From: CAYJVP01 sp964373615
GTDB lineage: Bacteria; Patescibacteriota; Patescibacteriia; UBA9934; GWF2-40-263
Assembly: GCA_964373615.1 (NCBI GenBank)
Contig: CAYJVP010000001.1
Coordinates: forward strand, 1-27,914
DNA length: 27,914 nt
Reading direction: 5' to 3'
This document shows positions 1 through 8,292 of this stretch, piece after piece. The position numbers and the translations under genes are program-made. Below the pieces are notes generated by a model, which saw only the letters and a program-made list of their open reading frames with translations, had not been told where the DNA came from and made no database searches. Positions within the stretch are counted from its first letter, which is position 1, and each line of letters begins with the position of its first letter.

Positions 1-90
1 CCCGCCCGAACCCCGCCCGGCAGCTGCCGGGCCTGTCCGACCGCCAGCCCGACAGAGTCATTCTGGCGGGGGTCATCCGGGCGGGCGGGT
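1..90. repeat. GC-rich composite palindromic repeat (truncated by window edge)
   Basis: This noncoding stretch is built from nested inverted repeats. A perfect 18-bp palindrome (GCCCGGCAGCTGCCGGGC) lies at 15-32. CCGCCAG at 41-47 pairs with CTGGCGG at 63-69. CCCGCCCG at 1-8 pairs with CGGGCGGG at 78-85. The first 11 bases are identical to 24629-24639, which lies inside an open reading frame, so this looks like one copy of a dispersed element rather than a simple terminator. The left boundary may lie outside the window. I see no open reading frame in it. Confidence 0.7.
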
Positions 91-114
91 GTCGAAAGCC
101 GTAGTGAAGCTTAG

Positions 115-167
115 CCAAAAAACCCTTCGACTCCGCTTCGCTCTGCTCAGGGAATAACGTTTTTTGG
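115..167 (-). terminator. Probable terminator of the mre-mrdA operon, built around a dispersed repeat
   Basis: CCAAAAAA at 115-122 and TTTTTTGG at 160-167 are complementary and flank a repeat at 123-152 that starts CCCTTCGAC and ends GCTCAGGG, giving CCCT/AGGG inner pairs. Read on the minus strand, the stop codon of mrdA at 184 is followed within 20 nt by this stem and then by a run of six T. The same layout reads in the opposite direction, so it may work on both strands. The central arms pair imperfectly, and the outer arm on one side is offset by 7 nt, so stability is uncertain. Confidence 0.55.
123..152. repeat. Dispersed CCCTTCGAC...GCTCAGGG repeat
   Basis: This 30-bp element shares its left end (CCCTTCGAC) and right end (GCTCAGG) with the shorter copy at 24269-24286 inside the HD-domain gene. 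The middle differs in length (13 nt here, 2 nt there). Short elements of this pattern recur in many uncultured bacterial genomes, which I state from general knowledge and not from a search. Confidence 0.6.
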
Positions 168-183
168 TATTTTTTTCTACAGA

Positions 184-2118
184 CTAGCGCGCCCGCCGAT
201 GCTCTTCCCACCAGGCGAAGAGATCTTTTGCGATAGGAACGGCCACGGAAGACCCTTCCCCGCCTCGTTCGATGAGGATCGTTATGACAATCTCCGGATC
301 TTCATACGGTCCGAAGCCCGTGAACCACGCGTGGGTTGGTTCGTCGCCGCCTGTTTGCGCGGTTCCCGTTTTTCCCGCAACAGCAAACGGAAGGGCGTTC
401 AGACCCCGCGCGCTTCCCTGCGTGACGGTTTGGCGCATGCCTTCCGAAACAACGGCGATCGCGCGTTTGAGATCATCGGAAAGCTCCACGGACGCATGAG
501 CGGATGCCAACCCATTGACCGCGCGCACGACGGATGGCGCCCACCGTGTCCCGCCGTTTGCAATGGTTGCCGTTCCCACAGCCATCTGAATCGGCGTGAC
601 CAGGATATCCCCCTGTCCAATGGCGAGATGGTATGTGTCGCCCACGTACCACCGCTCGCCTTTGGTTTCCTCTTTCCATTTTTTTGACGGCAGAAATCCA
701 TCTGTCTCGCCGGGGAGATCGATGCCCGTTGGACTCCCAAAGCCGAAGGCGCGAGCGTAGGTGGTGATCCGCTCAACGCCAAGACCTTGAAAATCGTTAT
801 AGCCGCCGCCGATGGTGTAAAAAAAAGTGTTGACAGATTCCGCGATGGCCTTGCGCACGTCTGTGATGCCATGCCCCCCCGGTTTCCAGTCTGGAAAAAA
901 CCAAGGACCGACAGAGATGCCCCCAACGGAGAGAACGGACGTGGTTTCCGAGATGAGACCCTCCGCAAGCGCTGCGGCGGCAACAAACGGCTTAAAGGTT
1001 GAACCGGAAGGAAATTCGCCGGCAATGGCGCGTGGAAAAAGAGGCTCGTTGGGATCGCCAGTAAGATACGCGTAGGTTCGTGTGTCAATCCCCTTCGCAA
1101 AAACGTTGCTATCAAACGCGGGGAGGCTGACGAGGGCGAGGATTTCGCCTGTGCGTGGGTCCATCACGACCGCGCTGGCCTTTTGGGTTCCGGTTATGGC
1201 GAGCGTGTCCAACAATCGTTTCTCCAGCTCGACCTGAAGTTCAAGATCCAGAGAGAGCGTAACATCAGATCCATTGACCGGCGTGGTTTCCGCATAGATC
1301 GTCGTCTCCGCCCCATACGCATCGACCTCGATGAGTTTTTTCCCAGGGGTCCCGCGCAACACACTCTCCAGGCTTTTTTCCACCCCGGCTTTTCCGATTT
1401 CGTCCGTGCGCAGGTACCCCGCATCTCGAAGCATCTCATATTCCTCGACGCTCATTTTTCCCATGTATCCAAGGGTATGGGAAAGCGACGGAGCGCGAGA
1501 ATTGTACTGGCGTTTCGTCAAGATCTCAACGGAAAATCCGGGGAGACGGTATTCCTCAACGAGGGTGATCATCGCGTTCGTGTAGTCAAGATCTTTCTCC
1601 ACCACCACATCCTCACGGGGAGTATTGGCATATTCCTGGAGGAGAAGATCAAGGTCTGTCCGTTGCAAGCCGGCAAGATCCGCGACTCGGTCGAACACAT
1701 CTTGGCGTTGTGTTTCGTCTGTGGGGATGCGCGCGATATGCATGACAAGTGAGAAAGCCGGCACATTTTCAATAAGAATATCTCCAAAACGATCGGTCAC
1801 GGTTCCGCGCGTGGCCGGGATCACCTCGACGCGGAAACGATTTCCTTCGGCGATTTCTCGATAGAAACCACCCGTGAGAAGTTGGAGGTGGGCCGCACGT
1901 GCAACAAAAAGGACCACGACGACGGAGAGGAAGATAAACGCGACCCGAAAGCGTCTCACGGCAACCGTGGGACCCGAAGGGCGCGCCAGGGGCTGTGAGA
2001 GAATTGGGTCCGGATCAAGCAGGGACGCTTCCATGCGTTCCTCGCGATGTCGTGTGGAGAGACGGCCAATTTCATCGGTGAACCGGAAGAGGGGATTTTC
2101 CTTTTTAGAGCGTTTCAT
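184..2118 (-). CDS. mrdA: Penicillin-binding protein 2 (peptidoglycan D,D-transpeptidase)
   Basis: This 644-residue protein cross-links peptidoglycan during rod elongation, acting on the outer face of the membrane. It has a cytoplasmic N-terminus, one membrane segment at about 58-75, a dimerisation/pedestal region, and a transpeptidase domain with all three active-site motifs: STFK (nucleophile Ser373, Lys376), SVN (428-430) and KTGTAQ (from Lys583). The length is normal for class B PBP2. I chose the ATG at 2118 because it begins MKRSKK and overlaps the end of mreD by only 14 nt; the frame stays open upstream, but that part lies inside mreD. No Shine-Dalgarno is visible. It closes the mreB-mreC-mreD-mrdA cluster, which supports PBP2 rather than PBP3. 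The usual partner rodA is not in the window. Confidence 0.93.
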   Translation of the reverse strand: MKRSKKENPLFRFTDEIGRLSTRHREERMEASLLDPDPILSQPLARPSGPTVAVRRFRVAFIFLSVVVVLFVARAAHLQLLTGGFYREIAEGNRFRVEVIPATRGTVTDRFGDILIENVPAFSLVMHIARIPTDETQRQDVFDRVADLAGLQRTDLDLLLQEYANTPREDVVVEKDLDYTNAMITLVEEYRLPGFSVEILTKRQYNSRAPSLSHTLGYMGKMSVEEYEMLRDAGYLRTDEIGKAGVEKSLESVLRGTPGKKLIEVDAYGAETTIYAETTPVNGSDVTLSLDLELQVELEKRLLDTLAITGTQKASAVVMDPRTGEILALVSLPAFDSNVFAKGIDTRTYAYLTGDPNEPLFPRAIAGEFPSGSTFKPFVAAAALAEGLISETTSVLSVGGISVGPWFFPDWKPGGHGITDVRKAIAESVNTFFYTIGGGYNDFQGLGVERITTYARAFGFGSPTGIDLPGETDGFLPSKKWKEETKGERWYVGDTYHLAIGQGDILVTPIQMAVGTATIANGGTRWAPSVVRAVNGLASAHASVELSDDLKRAIAVVSEGMRQTVTQGSARGLNALPFAVAGKTGTAQTGGDEPTHAWFTGFGPYEDPEIVITILIERGGEGSSVAVPIAKDLFAWWEEHRRAR

Positions 2119-2641
2119 GGGTCGAGGGGTTGAAAAGGATCGGGCGCAAGGCGCGTCGAATCCGGCCTGACAGGAAGAAAAAAATTGTGATGAGACCAAA
2201 AAGAAGAAGCCCTTGCCAGAGAAGAACATCACGATACACGAGCCACGGGACCGCTTCGAGATTCTTTCTGTTGATCATCGCTAAGCCCAAGATGGTGAGG
2301 AGATGCCACGCTGTCCAGCTTGCAAGCGCGCAAGCGGCCACTCCATAGAGGGATCGGTTCGTAAAAACACGACGCGATACGATCCACGCACCGACGCCCA
2401 CAAAAAGAAGAATGGCCGTCTCTCCGGGGATGACACCAAGCTGCCAGAGATCCAAAAAGAGTCCGTAGCCAACGAGCCAGCCCACACCAACCCGAGACCC
2501 AAAGTGCTGGATGACGTACACCGCGCTCGCAAACACAAGCGGGAGGAAGCGCCAAGGGACTGGCCAGGCGCTCAAAAAGCTTGCCTCAAGGATGTAGAGG
2601 AGAAAAAAGAGAGCGATGGATGTCACAAGACGGAGTGTCAT
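2105..2641 (-). CDS. mreD: Rod-shape-determining membrane protein MreD
   Basis: This 178-residue, strongly hydrophobic protein has about five or six predicted membrane segments and a basic C-terminal tail. MreD-family proteins are poorly conserved, so the call rests on topology, size (typical is 160-180 residues) and position between mreC and mrdA. Known MreD proteins bridge MreC to the cytoplasmic MreB filament in the elongasome. Its ATG overlaps the TGA of mreC by 4 nt (ATGA), a sign of translational coupling. Its own stop overlaps the start of mrdA by 14 nt. Confidence 0.8.
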   Translation of the reverse strand: MTLRLVTSIALFFLLYILEASFLSAWPVPWRFLPLVFASAVYVIQHFGSRVGVGWLVGYGLFLDLWQLGVIPGETAILLFVGVGAWIVSRRVFTNRSLYGVAACALASWTAWHLLTILGLAMINRKNLEAVPWLVYRDVLLWQGLLLFGLITIFFFLSGRIRRALRPILFNPSTHETL

Positions 2642-3435
2642 GGAAGGTACGGCACAAGGACAGAGACGATGGATGATTCGGTATGCTCAGCCATCGGTTC
2701 AACGCTCGCCTCCTGAAATGGAGCGGAGCGATCGTCTGTCACCCGATTGACCACACCAATCACGAGGCCTGATGGAATACCCTCTTCGAGCCCAGACGTC
2801 ACCACAAGATTATTAACGTAAACGGCCTCGTCTTGAGGAATAAACCGAAGCGTCAGAAGTGAGCCGCCCGTTCCCTCAACGATTCCGAGCGTCCGCGAGC
2901 TTGTGAGAACAGAAGAGGCTACTTTTGAATGTGGATCCGTCAGGGCCAGAGCCATAGAGGTCACGCGGCCGACCTCAATAATCTTTCCGATCAAGACGCC
3001 GTCCCGCACGATCACGGGAGCGCCAACCCGAACCCCGTCATCGCTTCCGCGATCGAGGATAAATGTCGCGCGAAGAGGATTGCTTGAGCGCATGATCACC
3101 CGGCCGGTCACATGCGTAACTGACTGACGCTCGATAAATCCAAGTTGGGCTTTCACGTCGGCGTTTTCTTGTCGCAGGGCTTCCCATTCAACGCGATCAA
3201 AAGCAAGAGCCGTGAGCTGTTCTTTGAGCCGCGCATTTTCCCCACGAACCGATTCGGGTGCGCGGAAAAATTGGGACCACCACGCGCCGAGCTCAACGCC
3301 CGCCCTCGCAAACGGAGCCAGCACGAAAGGGGAAAAGCGTGGAAAGAAGAAAGAAACGGTGAGGAGAATCGCGGCGATTCCCATCACACCGACAAACATT
3401 TTGAAAACCCGTTGCCACGGAAGCTTTTTTCGCAT
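2638..3435 (-). CDS. mreC: Cell-shape-determining protein MreC
   Basis: This 265-residue bitopic protein has a membrane segment at about 11-31, a coiled-coil region at about 62-97 rich in Glu/Leu/Arg heptads (VRGENARLKEQL and onward), and then the two beta-barrel subdomains of the MreC family (for example ILDRGSDDGVRVGAPV, and VVTSGLEEGIPSGLVIG near the end). These are the classic MreC signatures. MreC scaffolds PBP2 and MreD outside the membrane and links them to MreB. The gene starts 39 nt after mreB and overlaps mreD by 4 nt. No clear ribosome binding site precedes the ATG. Confidence 0.93.
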   Translation of the reverse strand: MRKKLPWQRVFKMFVGVMGIAAILLTVSFFFPRFSPFVLAPFARAGVELGAWWSQFFRAPESVRGENARLKEQLTALAFDRVEWEALRQENADVKAQLGFIERQSVTHVTGRVIMRSSNPLRATFILDRGSDDGVRVGAPVIVRDGVLIGKIIEVGRVTSMALALTDPHSKVASSVLTSSRTLGIVEGTGGSLLTLRFIPQDEAVYVNNLVVTSGLEEGIPSGLVIGVVNRVTDDRSAPFQEASVEPMAEHTESSIVSVLVPYLP

Positions 3436-3474
3436 AGAGGCGACGAAAATCCATCAGTTTTTCAGGGGTCCCCG

Positions 3475-4527
3475 TTAGATGATGCCGCCGTCGCGGGATG
3501 ATGGCAGAGTCACATCTCGAAGCAAAGGTTCGTTGTCAAGAAGCGCTCCCGCGCCACGCACCACACACGTTAAGGGGTCGTCGGCAACGCGCACCGGAAT
3601 CGACGTTTCGGTCGAAAGCAACTTGTCGAATCCCCGCAGGAGAGACCCGCCTCCGGCAAGGACGATGCCGCGTTCATAAATGTCTGCCACGAGCTCAGGC
3701 GGGGTGACCTCGAGGGTTGCCTTTACGTTCTCCACAATGTTGCGAATGGACCGATAGAGCGCTTCGCGGATTTGTGAGTCGTTTACGATGATTTCCTTTG
3801 GTAATCCCGTCAGAAGATCGCGTCCGCGCATCTCCATTTCTAGGGGCTCCTCCAGCCCGGCAGCGCTGCCGATACGGATTTTAACAAGCTCGGCATTGCG
3901 CTCGCCAAGGAGCAGATTGAACACCTCGCGACTGTAGGTCACAATGTTTCGATCGAGTTCGGCGCCAGCCATGGGCAGAGATTTCCAGGTCACAACACCG
4001 GCCAGAGAAATGACCGCGATATCCGTGGTGCCCCCACCCACGTCCACGATCATCGTTCCGATTGATTCCTGCACGGGAAGCCGCGCGCCAATGGCGGCAA
4101 GCATGGGTTCTTCTACCAGGAAGACCTCGCGCGCTCCAGCGGACAAAACAGCGTCCTCGACCGCTTTTCTCTCCACCTCCGTAATTTCAGGAGGAACACC
4201 GATCACGACACGCGGTCGTGGTAAAAAGGTCCGTGATTCCTGATGCACTTTATCAATAAAATATTTGAGCATCTTTTCCGCAACCTCGAAATCAGAAATG
4301 ACGCCCTTGATCAGCGGTTTGATGATCTGTAGATGCGGGGGCGTTTTCCCAAGCATGTCCCGCGCGTCTCGACCAACGGCTAAAATTTGATCCGTGCGTG
4401 TATTGATGGCCACCACGGATGGTTCTTGAATCAAAATTCCCTTGTCTTTGACAAAGACAAGCGTGTTGGCGGTCCCAAGGTCAATGCCCAGGTCTTTCGA
4501 AAACTTTCCAAGGAGGCGGTTTAGCAT
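3475..4527 (-). CDS. mreB: Actin-like rod-shape protein MreB
   Basis: This 350-residue protein has the full actin/Hsp70-type ATPase fold: phosphate-1 motif DLGIDLGTANT at about 12-22, phosphate-2 motif VDVGGGTTDIAV, and adenosine motif ERGIVLAGGGSLLRG near the C-terminus. The N-terminal MLNRLLGKFSKD resembles the amphipathic membrane-binding segment of MreB. It polymerises under the membrane and positions the elongasome encoded just downstream (mreC, mreD, mrdA). The ATG at 4527 matches the family N-terminus. It is preceded by 111 nt of noncoding DNA with two inverted repeats, and no Shine-Dalgarno is seen. Confidence 0.97.
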   Translation of the reverse strand: MLNRLLGKFSKDLGIDLGTANTLVFVKDKGILIQEPSVVAINTRTDQILAVGRDARDMLGKTPPHLQIIKPLIKGVISDFEVAEKMLKYFIDKVHQESRTFLPRPRVVIGVPPEITEVERKAVEDAVLSAGAREVFLVEEPMLAAIGARLPVQESIGTMIVDVGGGTTDIAVISLAGVVTWKSLPMAGAELDRNIVTYSREVFNLLLGERNAELVKIRIGSAAGLEEPLEMEMRGRDLLTGLPKEIIVNDSQIREALYRSIRNIVENVKATLEVTPPELVADIYERGIVLAGGGSLLRGFDKLLSTETSIPVRVADDPLTCVVRGAGALLDNEPLLRDVTLPSSRDGGII

Positions 4528-4530
4528 GGG

Positions 4531-4558
4531 AAGATGATATCGCTCAGGCCATCATCTT
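4531..4558 (-). promoter_or_regulatory. Hairpin abutting the mreB start codon
   Basis: AAGATGAT (4531-4538) and ATCATCTT (4551-4558) are perfect 8-bp inverted arms around a 12-nt loop. The stem ends 3 nt before the mreB ATG, where a Shine-Dalgarno would normally sit. In mRNA it could mask the initiation region. There is no T-run, so it is not an intrinsic terminator. Function is inferred only from position. Confidence 0.4.
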
Positions 4559-4623
4559 ACCGAAGCGCGCACGGAGAATCAAGTGAGACCTTGGATACTC
4601 CTTGTGTTCAAAGCGCCTTTAGA

Positions 4624-4645
4624 GGGTCTATAGACCCATTATGGG
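4624..4645. repeat. Double palindrome between the 4-TM gene and mreB
   Basis: GGGTCTATAGACCC (4624-4637) is a perfect 14-bp palindrome. It shares its last CCC with CCCATTATGGG (4635-4645), a second dyad with one central base. The TAA stop of the 4-TM gene (4639-4641) lies inside. This could be an operator for a dimeric regulator near the mreB leader, or a short RNA stem. No T-run follows. Confidence 0.45.
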
Positions 4646-5028
4646 CGGGGCCGCGGCCGTCGAGATGCAAGAAACGCCAACTCAAGCAGACTGAGTGCGG
4701 CAACGAGCAGAATGATATTCCAACCACCAAGAAGATTTTTTCCGAGCAAAACAAGGGCGGCAACGAACAGAAGAGAGAGGAGAACGGACTGACGGAACGA
4801 GACCGAAACCTGGCGTGAGATGAGGTCGTCACGTCGAAAAATTCTGCGCACGGCCGTTCCCAGGATCGTTAATGTCCCCACGATCGCGACAGCAAAGGTG
4901 AGGTAAAAAAAGATAAATCCAGGTGGTCCTGCCACGGTCGGATCAATGCTTACTATCACGTATATCCACGCAGCCCAGACGGTGAGCGTGGCCACGCACA
5001 TCACGACAAGAAAATGACGAAAGGTCAT
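4639..5028 (-). CDS. Four-transmembrane-segment protein of unknown function
   Basis: This 129-residue protein has four predicted membrane segments at about 7-27, 36-58, 79-96 and 100-118. A basic loop (RRIFRRDD, about 61-68) lies between the second and third, and the tail is basic and proline-rich (RRPRPRP). I recognise the overall pattern (an aromatic/GFIFFYL second helix and an SFRQSVLLSLL third helix) as common in candidate-phyla bacteria, but know no named function. It begins 3 nt after the DUF721-like gene and lies 111 nt upstream of mreB, on the same strand. Co-transcription with cell-shape genes suggests an envelope role, but this is only context. Confidence 0.7.
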   Translation of the reverse strand: MTFRHFLVVMCVATLTVWAAWIYVIVSIDPTVAGPPGFIFFYLTFAVAIVGTLTILGTAVRRIFRRDDLISRQVSVSFRQSVLLSLLFVAALVLLGKNLLGGWNIILLVAALSLLELAFLASRRPRPRP

Positions 5029-5031
5029 ACC

Positions 5032-5352
5032 TCAAAACATTCTATCACGAAAGTCGGTCACGAGTCGCGTTTGGACGCGACGCAGGGCCGCATCGGGAAC
5101 GCTTTTCTGAAGAGCACGTATCAAGTCCTCTGCGCGTCCGAGAATGAAGTCCGCGACGGATCCGCTCCGGCACTCTATGATGAGCGTTCCGTCGCGAAAG
5201 GAAAGAATACGAGCGTCTCCCGGTCGATGCGACGGCAAAATGGTCAAAAGGAGCTCGGAAGCGGCATCGACAACAAAGGCGGCCTCCACTTGCCGTGAGT
5301 GGCGTCCTCTCCTCACGGCTCCAGGCAGAAGATCTTTCAGTGAATGAAACAT
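5032..5352 (-). CDS. DUF721/DciA-like protein
   Basis: This is a small 106-residue soluble protein. The second half (from about 49: RILSFRDGTLIIECRSGSVA) matches the strand-strand-helix pattern of the DUF721 family, in which a short hydrophobic beta hairpin precedes a helix that packs against nucleic acid. Better-studied members (DciA) help load the replicative helicase DnaB. It lies 3 nt after the helicase-nuclease gene and 3 nt before the 4-TM gene, so it is part of a tight operon, and a DNA-metabolism role would fit its upstream neighbours. The similarity is weak and recognised by eye. An unrelated small protein remains possible. Confidence 0.6.
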   Translation of the reverse strand: MFHSLKDLLPGAVRRGRHSRQVEAAFVVDAASELLLTILPSHRPGDARILSFRDGTLIIECRSGSVADFILGRAEDLIRALQKSVPDAALRRVQTRLVTDFRDRMF

Positions 5353-5355
5353 ATC

Positions 5356-8292
5356 CTAGCCATCTTGGCGAAACTCACAGATGTCCCGAAAATCACAAAA
5401 TCGACACCAAAAGCCTGGCATGGCTTCAAATCGGCTCGTTTTCATTCTGTTCACGACATCAAGAACATTTTCTTTCAACGCGCTGATTTCCTCTCTGGAA
5501 CCAATGAAGCTCTGTTGAGAGTGGTCATCAAGGTAATGGTAGGTGAGCTTCACGGGTTTCAAACCAAGCACCTCCTCCGCCGCGATTTGGTAAAGCAATA
5601 ATTGTTCTTTATCGTCGCCCTCGAGCTTTTGTTTTGGCGCCCCGGTTTTGTAATCAATAATCTCCACCCCATCCTCCTCGTCGTCGATGCGATCCATGCG
5701 ACCCTTTATGGTGACGGAACCAATTTTACAGGTGAACCCCTGCTCAATCGCCCGTGGCCGTGGCGGGTGTTCTGTCAGGATCCGATGATAGGTTGTGAGA
5801 GACTCCCTTCCCTTTTTGCGGTATTCTTCCCGCGTGCGATCGTCTGGGTACCAATCGTCAATCCATTTCTCTCTGAAAATTTTTAGAATTTCGTCCACGG
5901 ATGGCATCGCAGACGTTTCCTCCGAGGTCATGGACGAGAAGAGACCTTGTTGAACCTTTCCCGTTCGCTCCATGATGAGGCGAAACCACTCTTGAAGCGT
6001 ATGGTGCATGGTTTTACCGAAGGAAAGGGTCCAGGATTCGAACACAGGAATCTTGAGGATATGCGCGAACTTGTACTGAAGGGGGCACATGGAAAAGGCA
6101 CGCAGTTGCGTGAAGCTGAATTGTTTGGGTAATTCATGTATCGGTTCTTCGGTCGGCGGATGCGCGGGTTCAACCAGAAGAGATTCCTCTGCCGTTTTCG
6201 ATCGATGCACCGATGGCGCGATGTTGAGCTCCACAAGAAAACGTGACGGTTTTTTCTTTCGCGCCCCCCCGTAGGTTTCGGCGGAGGTGAAAAAGAGCGC
6301 GTCTTTTGCGCGGGTCATGGCAACATAGAACAAACGCCGCTCTTCTTCAAGGTGAAGGTCGCCGGCCGGAACGATCTCCTTGACAAGCGCGTCAGGAAGT
6401 TCTATCGCTTCCCTGCGCTCGCTTGTGGGAAATCGTCGATCCACCATGTTGACCACGAAAACAAAACGAAATTCAAGCCCTTTTGCGCTGTGAACGGTCA
6501 TGATCCGAACGAGGTCCGGACCGGCCTCGGGATCGAGAGACAGGGAGCCCTCCTCGCCGGCATCACGCTCATGGGCGAATTCTTCCAGGAACGCATGCAG
6601 ACACCGATCATCCTTGCGATCCTCGAAACGTTTCACGCGTTCATAAAACTGTCTCAAAAAATGAAAGTCGTTCTGCTTGCGTGCTTCCGGGTGATGGTTC
6701 ACGTATTCCATAAGCCCGGTTTCTTGCGCGGCAAGGAGCATCATTTCAGAGGCTGTGCGCGTTTTCGCGTCTTGCGTGAGTTTTTCAATGCGCGCAAGAA
6801 GCGTCTCGATCGAAGAGACGACACGCTCCGAAAGACCGCTGACAGAGCGCGCCTGGCGACAAATTTCATACAGTGTTTTCCCCTTTCTTTTTGCCTCGTG
6901 GGTCAGCGTTACAAGTTCGTGTGGCGGGATTCCTTCCATGGGATGTGAAAGGACGCGATAGAGGCTCGGGCTATCGTACGGTCGGTCGATCACGCGAAGG
7001 ATGGCGAGGATGTCTACGACAACGGGCTTCACGTACAATCCACGCAGCGCCATAAATTGGTAGGGGATGCTGGCATGCTCACACGCCTCCACGAAGGCTT
7101 GGGCCGCACGGTTGGCACGCACGAGGATTCCAACGTCACTCCAACTGGCATCGGGATAGCGCTCCTTCAACGCGAGAATTTTTTCGCAGACGCCGCGTGT
7201 TTCCTCCTCCAGAGTCGCAAAGTGCAGATGTTCGACCGTTCCCTCCAGGCCGCGCTCGGATGTCAGGCGTTTGGAAAGCGTCGTTTCCGACGACATCGCT
7301 CGACCCTCGAGTCGATTTGGATTGTTCCTCTGAATGAAGGTGTACGCTTGATCGAGGATTTTTTGTCCCGAGCGGTAGTTCTTTGTCAGGACAACTTTTG
7401 TGCATGTTGGATAATCTGACTCAAACTGCAAAATGTTTGAGAGGGACGCGCCGCGAAACTTATAGATGGACTGGTCATCGTCGCCGACAACGGTGAGATT
7501 GTGGTTGGGCGCCGCCAGGCGTTTGACGAGTTCGTACTGAGCCCAATTTGTGTCTTGAAATTCATCAACAAGGATGTAGCGAAACTGTTCTCGCAGGGCG
7601 GTGAGGACGCGTGGGCGTTTCTCAATGAGTCGGAGCGCGTACAGAACCAGATCGCCAAAATCGAGAGCGTCATGCTCTAAGAGGATCTGTTGATAGGTGT
7701 GATAAGCGCCGGCCAGTTCGCGCAGGCGCATGCCCTCTGTTTGAGGATCTTGATCTGCCTGGGCGCCGTCGCGATTGGCCATTTCACGTTCCGCATAGGC
7801 AAGGTAGTCATCTGGCTCAACCAGTTCGTCCTTTGCGCGCGAAAAATGCGCCAGCAACGATTTCATGTGCTTGGTGGGGTTGCCAAGGGGCCGATAGTAG
7901 TCAAGGGCGAAACGATCAAGATGTTGTCGGGCGAGCAACCATGCGTCGAGCTCGTTCACAAGGAGAAAGTCGCGAGAAAGTCCGATCTCCGCTCCCCAAT
8001 CCCGAAGCACGCGCTCACAAAACGCATGGAAGGTCGAGATCGGCAGATCGACGTATCCATACGGCAAGAGAATGTCCACACGCTCTTCCATTTCGGCGGC
8101 TGCCTTTTCCGTAAAGGTGAGGGCGAGAATGTTTTCTGGAGCGGCCAATTTTTGCTCAATGAGCCACCCGATGCGGTGCGTGATCACCGTTGTCTTCCCG
8201 GTTCCCGCTCCGGCGATAATCATGAGAGGGCCCTCACGATGGGTGACGGCCTTGACCTGCTCTTTATTGAGATGTTCGAGAAGGTTTTCCAT
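5356..8292 (-). CDS. UvrD/PcrA-type helicase fused to a Fe-S PD-(D/E)XK nuclease
   Basis: This 978-residue protein joins an SF1A helicase to a RecB-like nuclease. Walker A is GAGTGKTT at 28-35. Further helicase motifs are LVDEFQDTN (Walker B), VVGDDDQSIYKFRGA and LTKNYRSG. The C-terminal part, from about 720, holds a PDDEXK_1 nuclease with GRMDRID and EIIDYKTG (Asp880, Lys882). Cys736 and the C-terminal trio Cys963, Cys966 and Cys972 form the expected [4Fe-4S] set seen in AddB-type nucleases. It probably resects double-strand ends as a single-chain substitute for AddAB/RecBCD. I chose the ATG at 8292 (MENLLEHLNKEQ), the normal N-terminus of the family. It overlaps the glycosylase gene by 29 nt, and AAGGAG sits only one base before the ATG. 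Confidence 0.9.
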   Translation of the reverse strand: MENLLEHLNKEQVKAVTHREGPLMIIAGAGTGKTTVITHRIGWLIEQKLAAPENILALTFTEKAAAEMEERVDILLPYGYVDLPISTFHAFCERVLRDWGAEIGLSRDFLLVNELDAWLLARQHLDRFALDYYRPLGNPTKHMKSLLAHFSRAKDELVEPDDYLAYAEREMANRDGAQADQDPQTEGMRLRELAGAYHTYQQILLEHDALDFGDLVLYALRLIEKRPRVLTALREQFRYILVDEFQDTNWAQYELVKRLAAPNHNLTVVGDDDQSIYKFRGASLSNILQFESDYPTCTKVVLTKNYRSGQKILDQAYTFIQRNNPNRLEGRAMSSETTLSKRLTSERGLEGTVEHLHFATLEEETRGVCEKILALKERYPDASWSDVGILVRANRAAQAFVEACEHASIPYQFMALRGLYVKPVVVDILAILRVIDRPYDSPSLYRVLSHPMEGIPPHELVTLTHEAKRKGKTLYEICRQARSVSGLSERVVSSIETLLARIEKLTQDAKTRTASEMMLLAAQETGLMEYVNHHPEARKQNDFHFLRQFYERVKRFEDRKDDRCLHAFLEEFAHERDAGEEGSLSLDPEAGPDLVRIMTVHSAKGLEFRFVFVVNMVDRRFPTSERREAIELPDALVKEIVPAGDLHLEEERRLFYVAMTRAKDALFFTSAETYGGARKKKPSRFLVELNIAPSVHRSKTAEESLLVEPAHPPTEEPIHELPKQFSFTQLRAFSMCPLQYKFAHILKIPVFESWTLSFGKTMHHTLQEWFRLIMERTGKVQQGLFSSMTSEETSAMPSVDEILKIFREKWIDDWYPDDRTREEYRKKGRESLTTYHRILTEHPPRPRAIEQGFTCKIGSVTIKGRMDRIDDEEDGVEIIDYKTGAPKQKLEGDDKEQLLLYQIAAEEVLGLKPVKLTYHYLDDHSQQSFIGSREEISALKENVLDVVNRMKTSRFEAMPGFWCRFCDFRDICEFRQDG

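Noticed and set aside
1..90. CRISPR-like repeats
   Set aside because: The repeats are nested palindromes without regular spacing or unique spacers, and no cas genes are present.
2119..2232. Longer N-terminus for PBP2
   Set aside because: It would lie inside mreD and adds residues unlike the family; the ATG at 2118 fits the operon better.
4531..4558. Hairpin before mreB as an intrinsic terminator
   Set aside because: No T-run follows on either strand, and it sits directly before a start codon.
6352..6948. Plus-strand open frame of about 198 codons inside the helicase gene
   Set aside because: It lies antisense to a strongly conserved helicase-nuclease gene and has no recognisable domain or upstream promoter.
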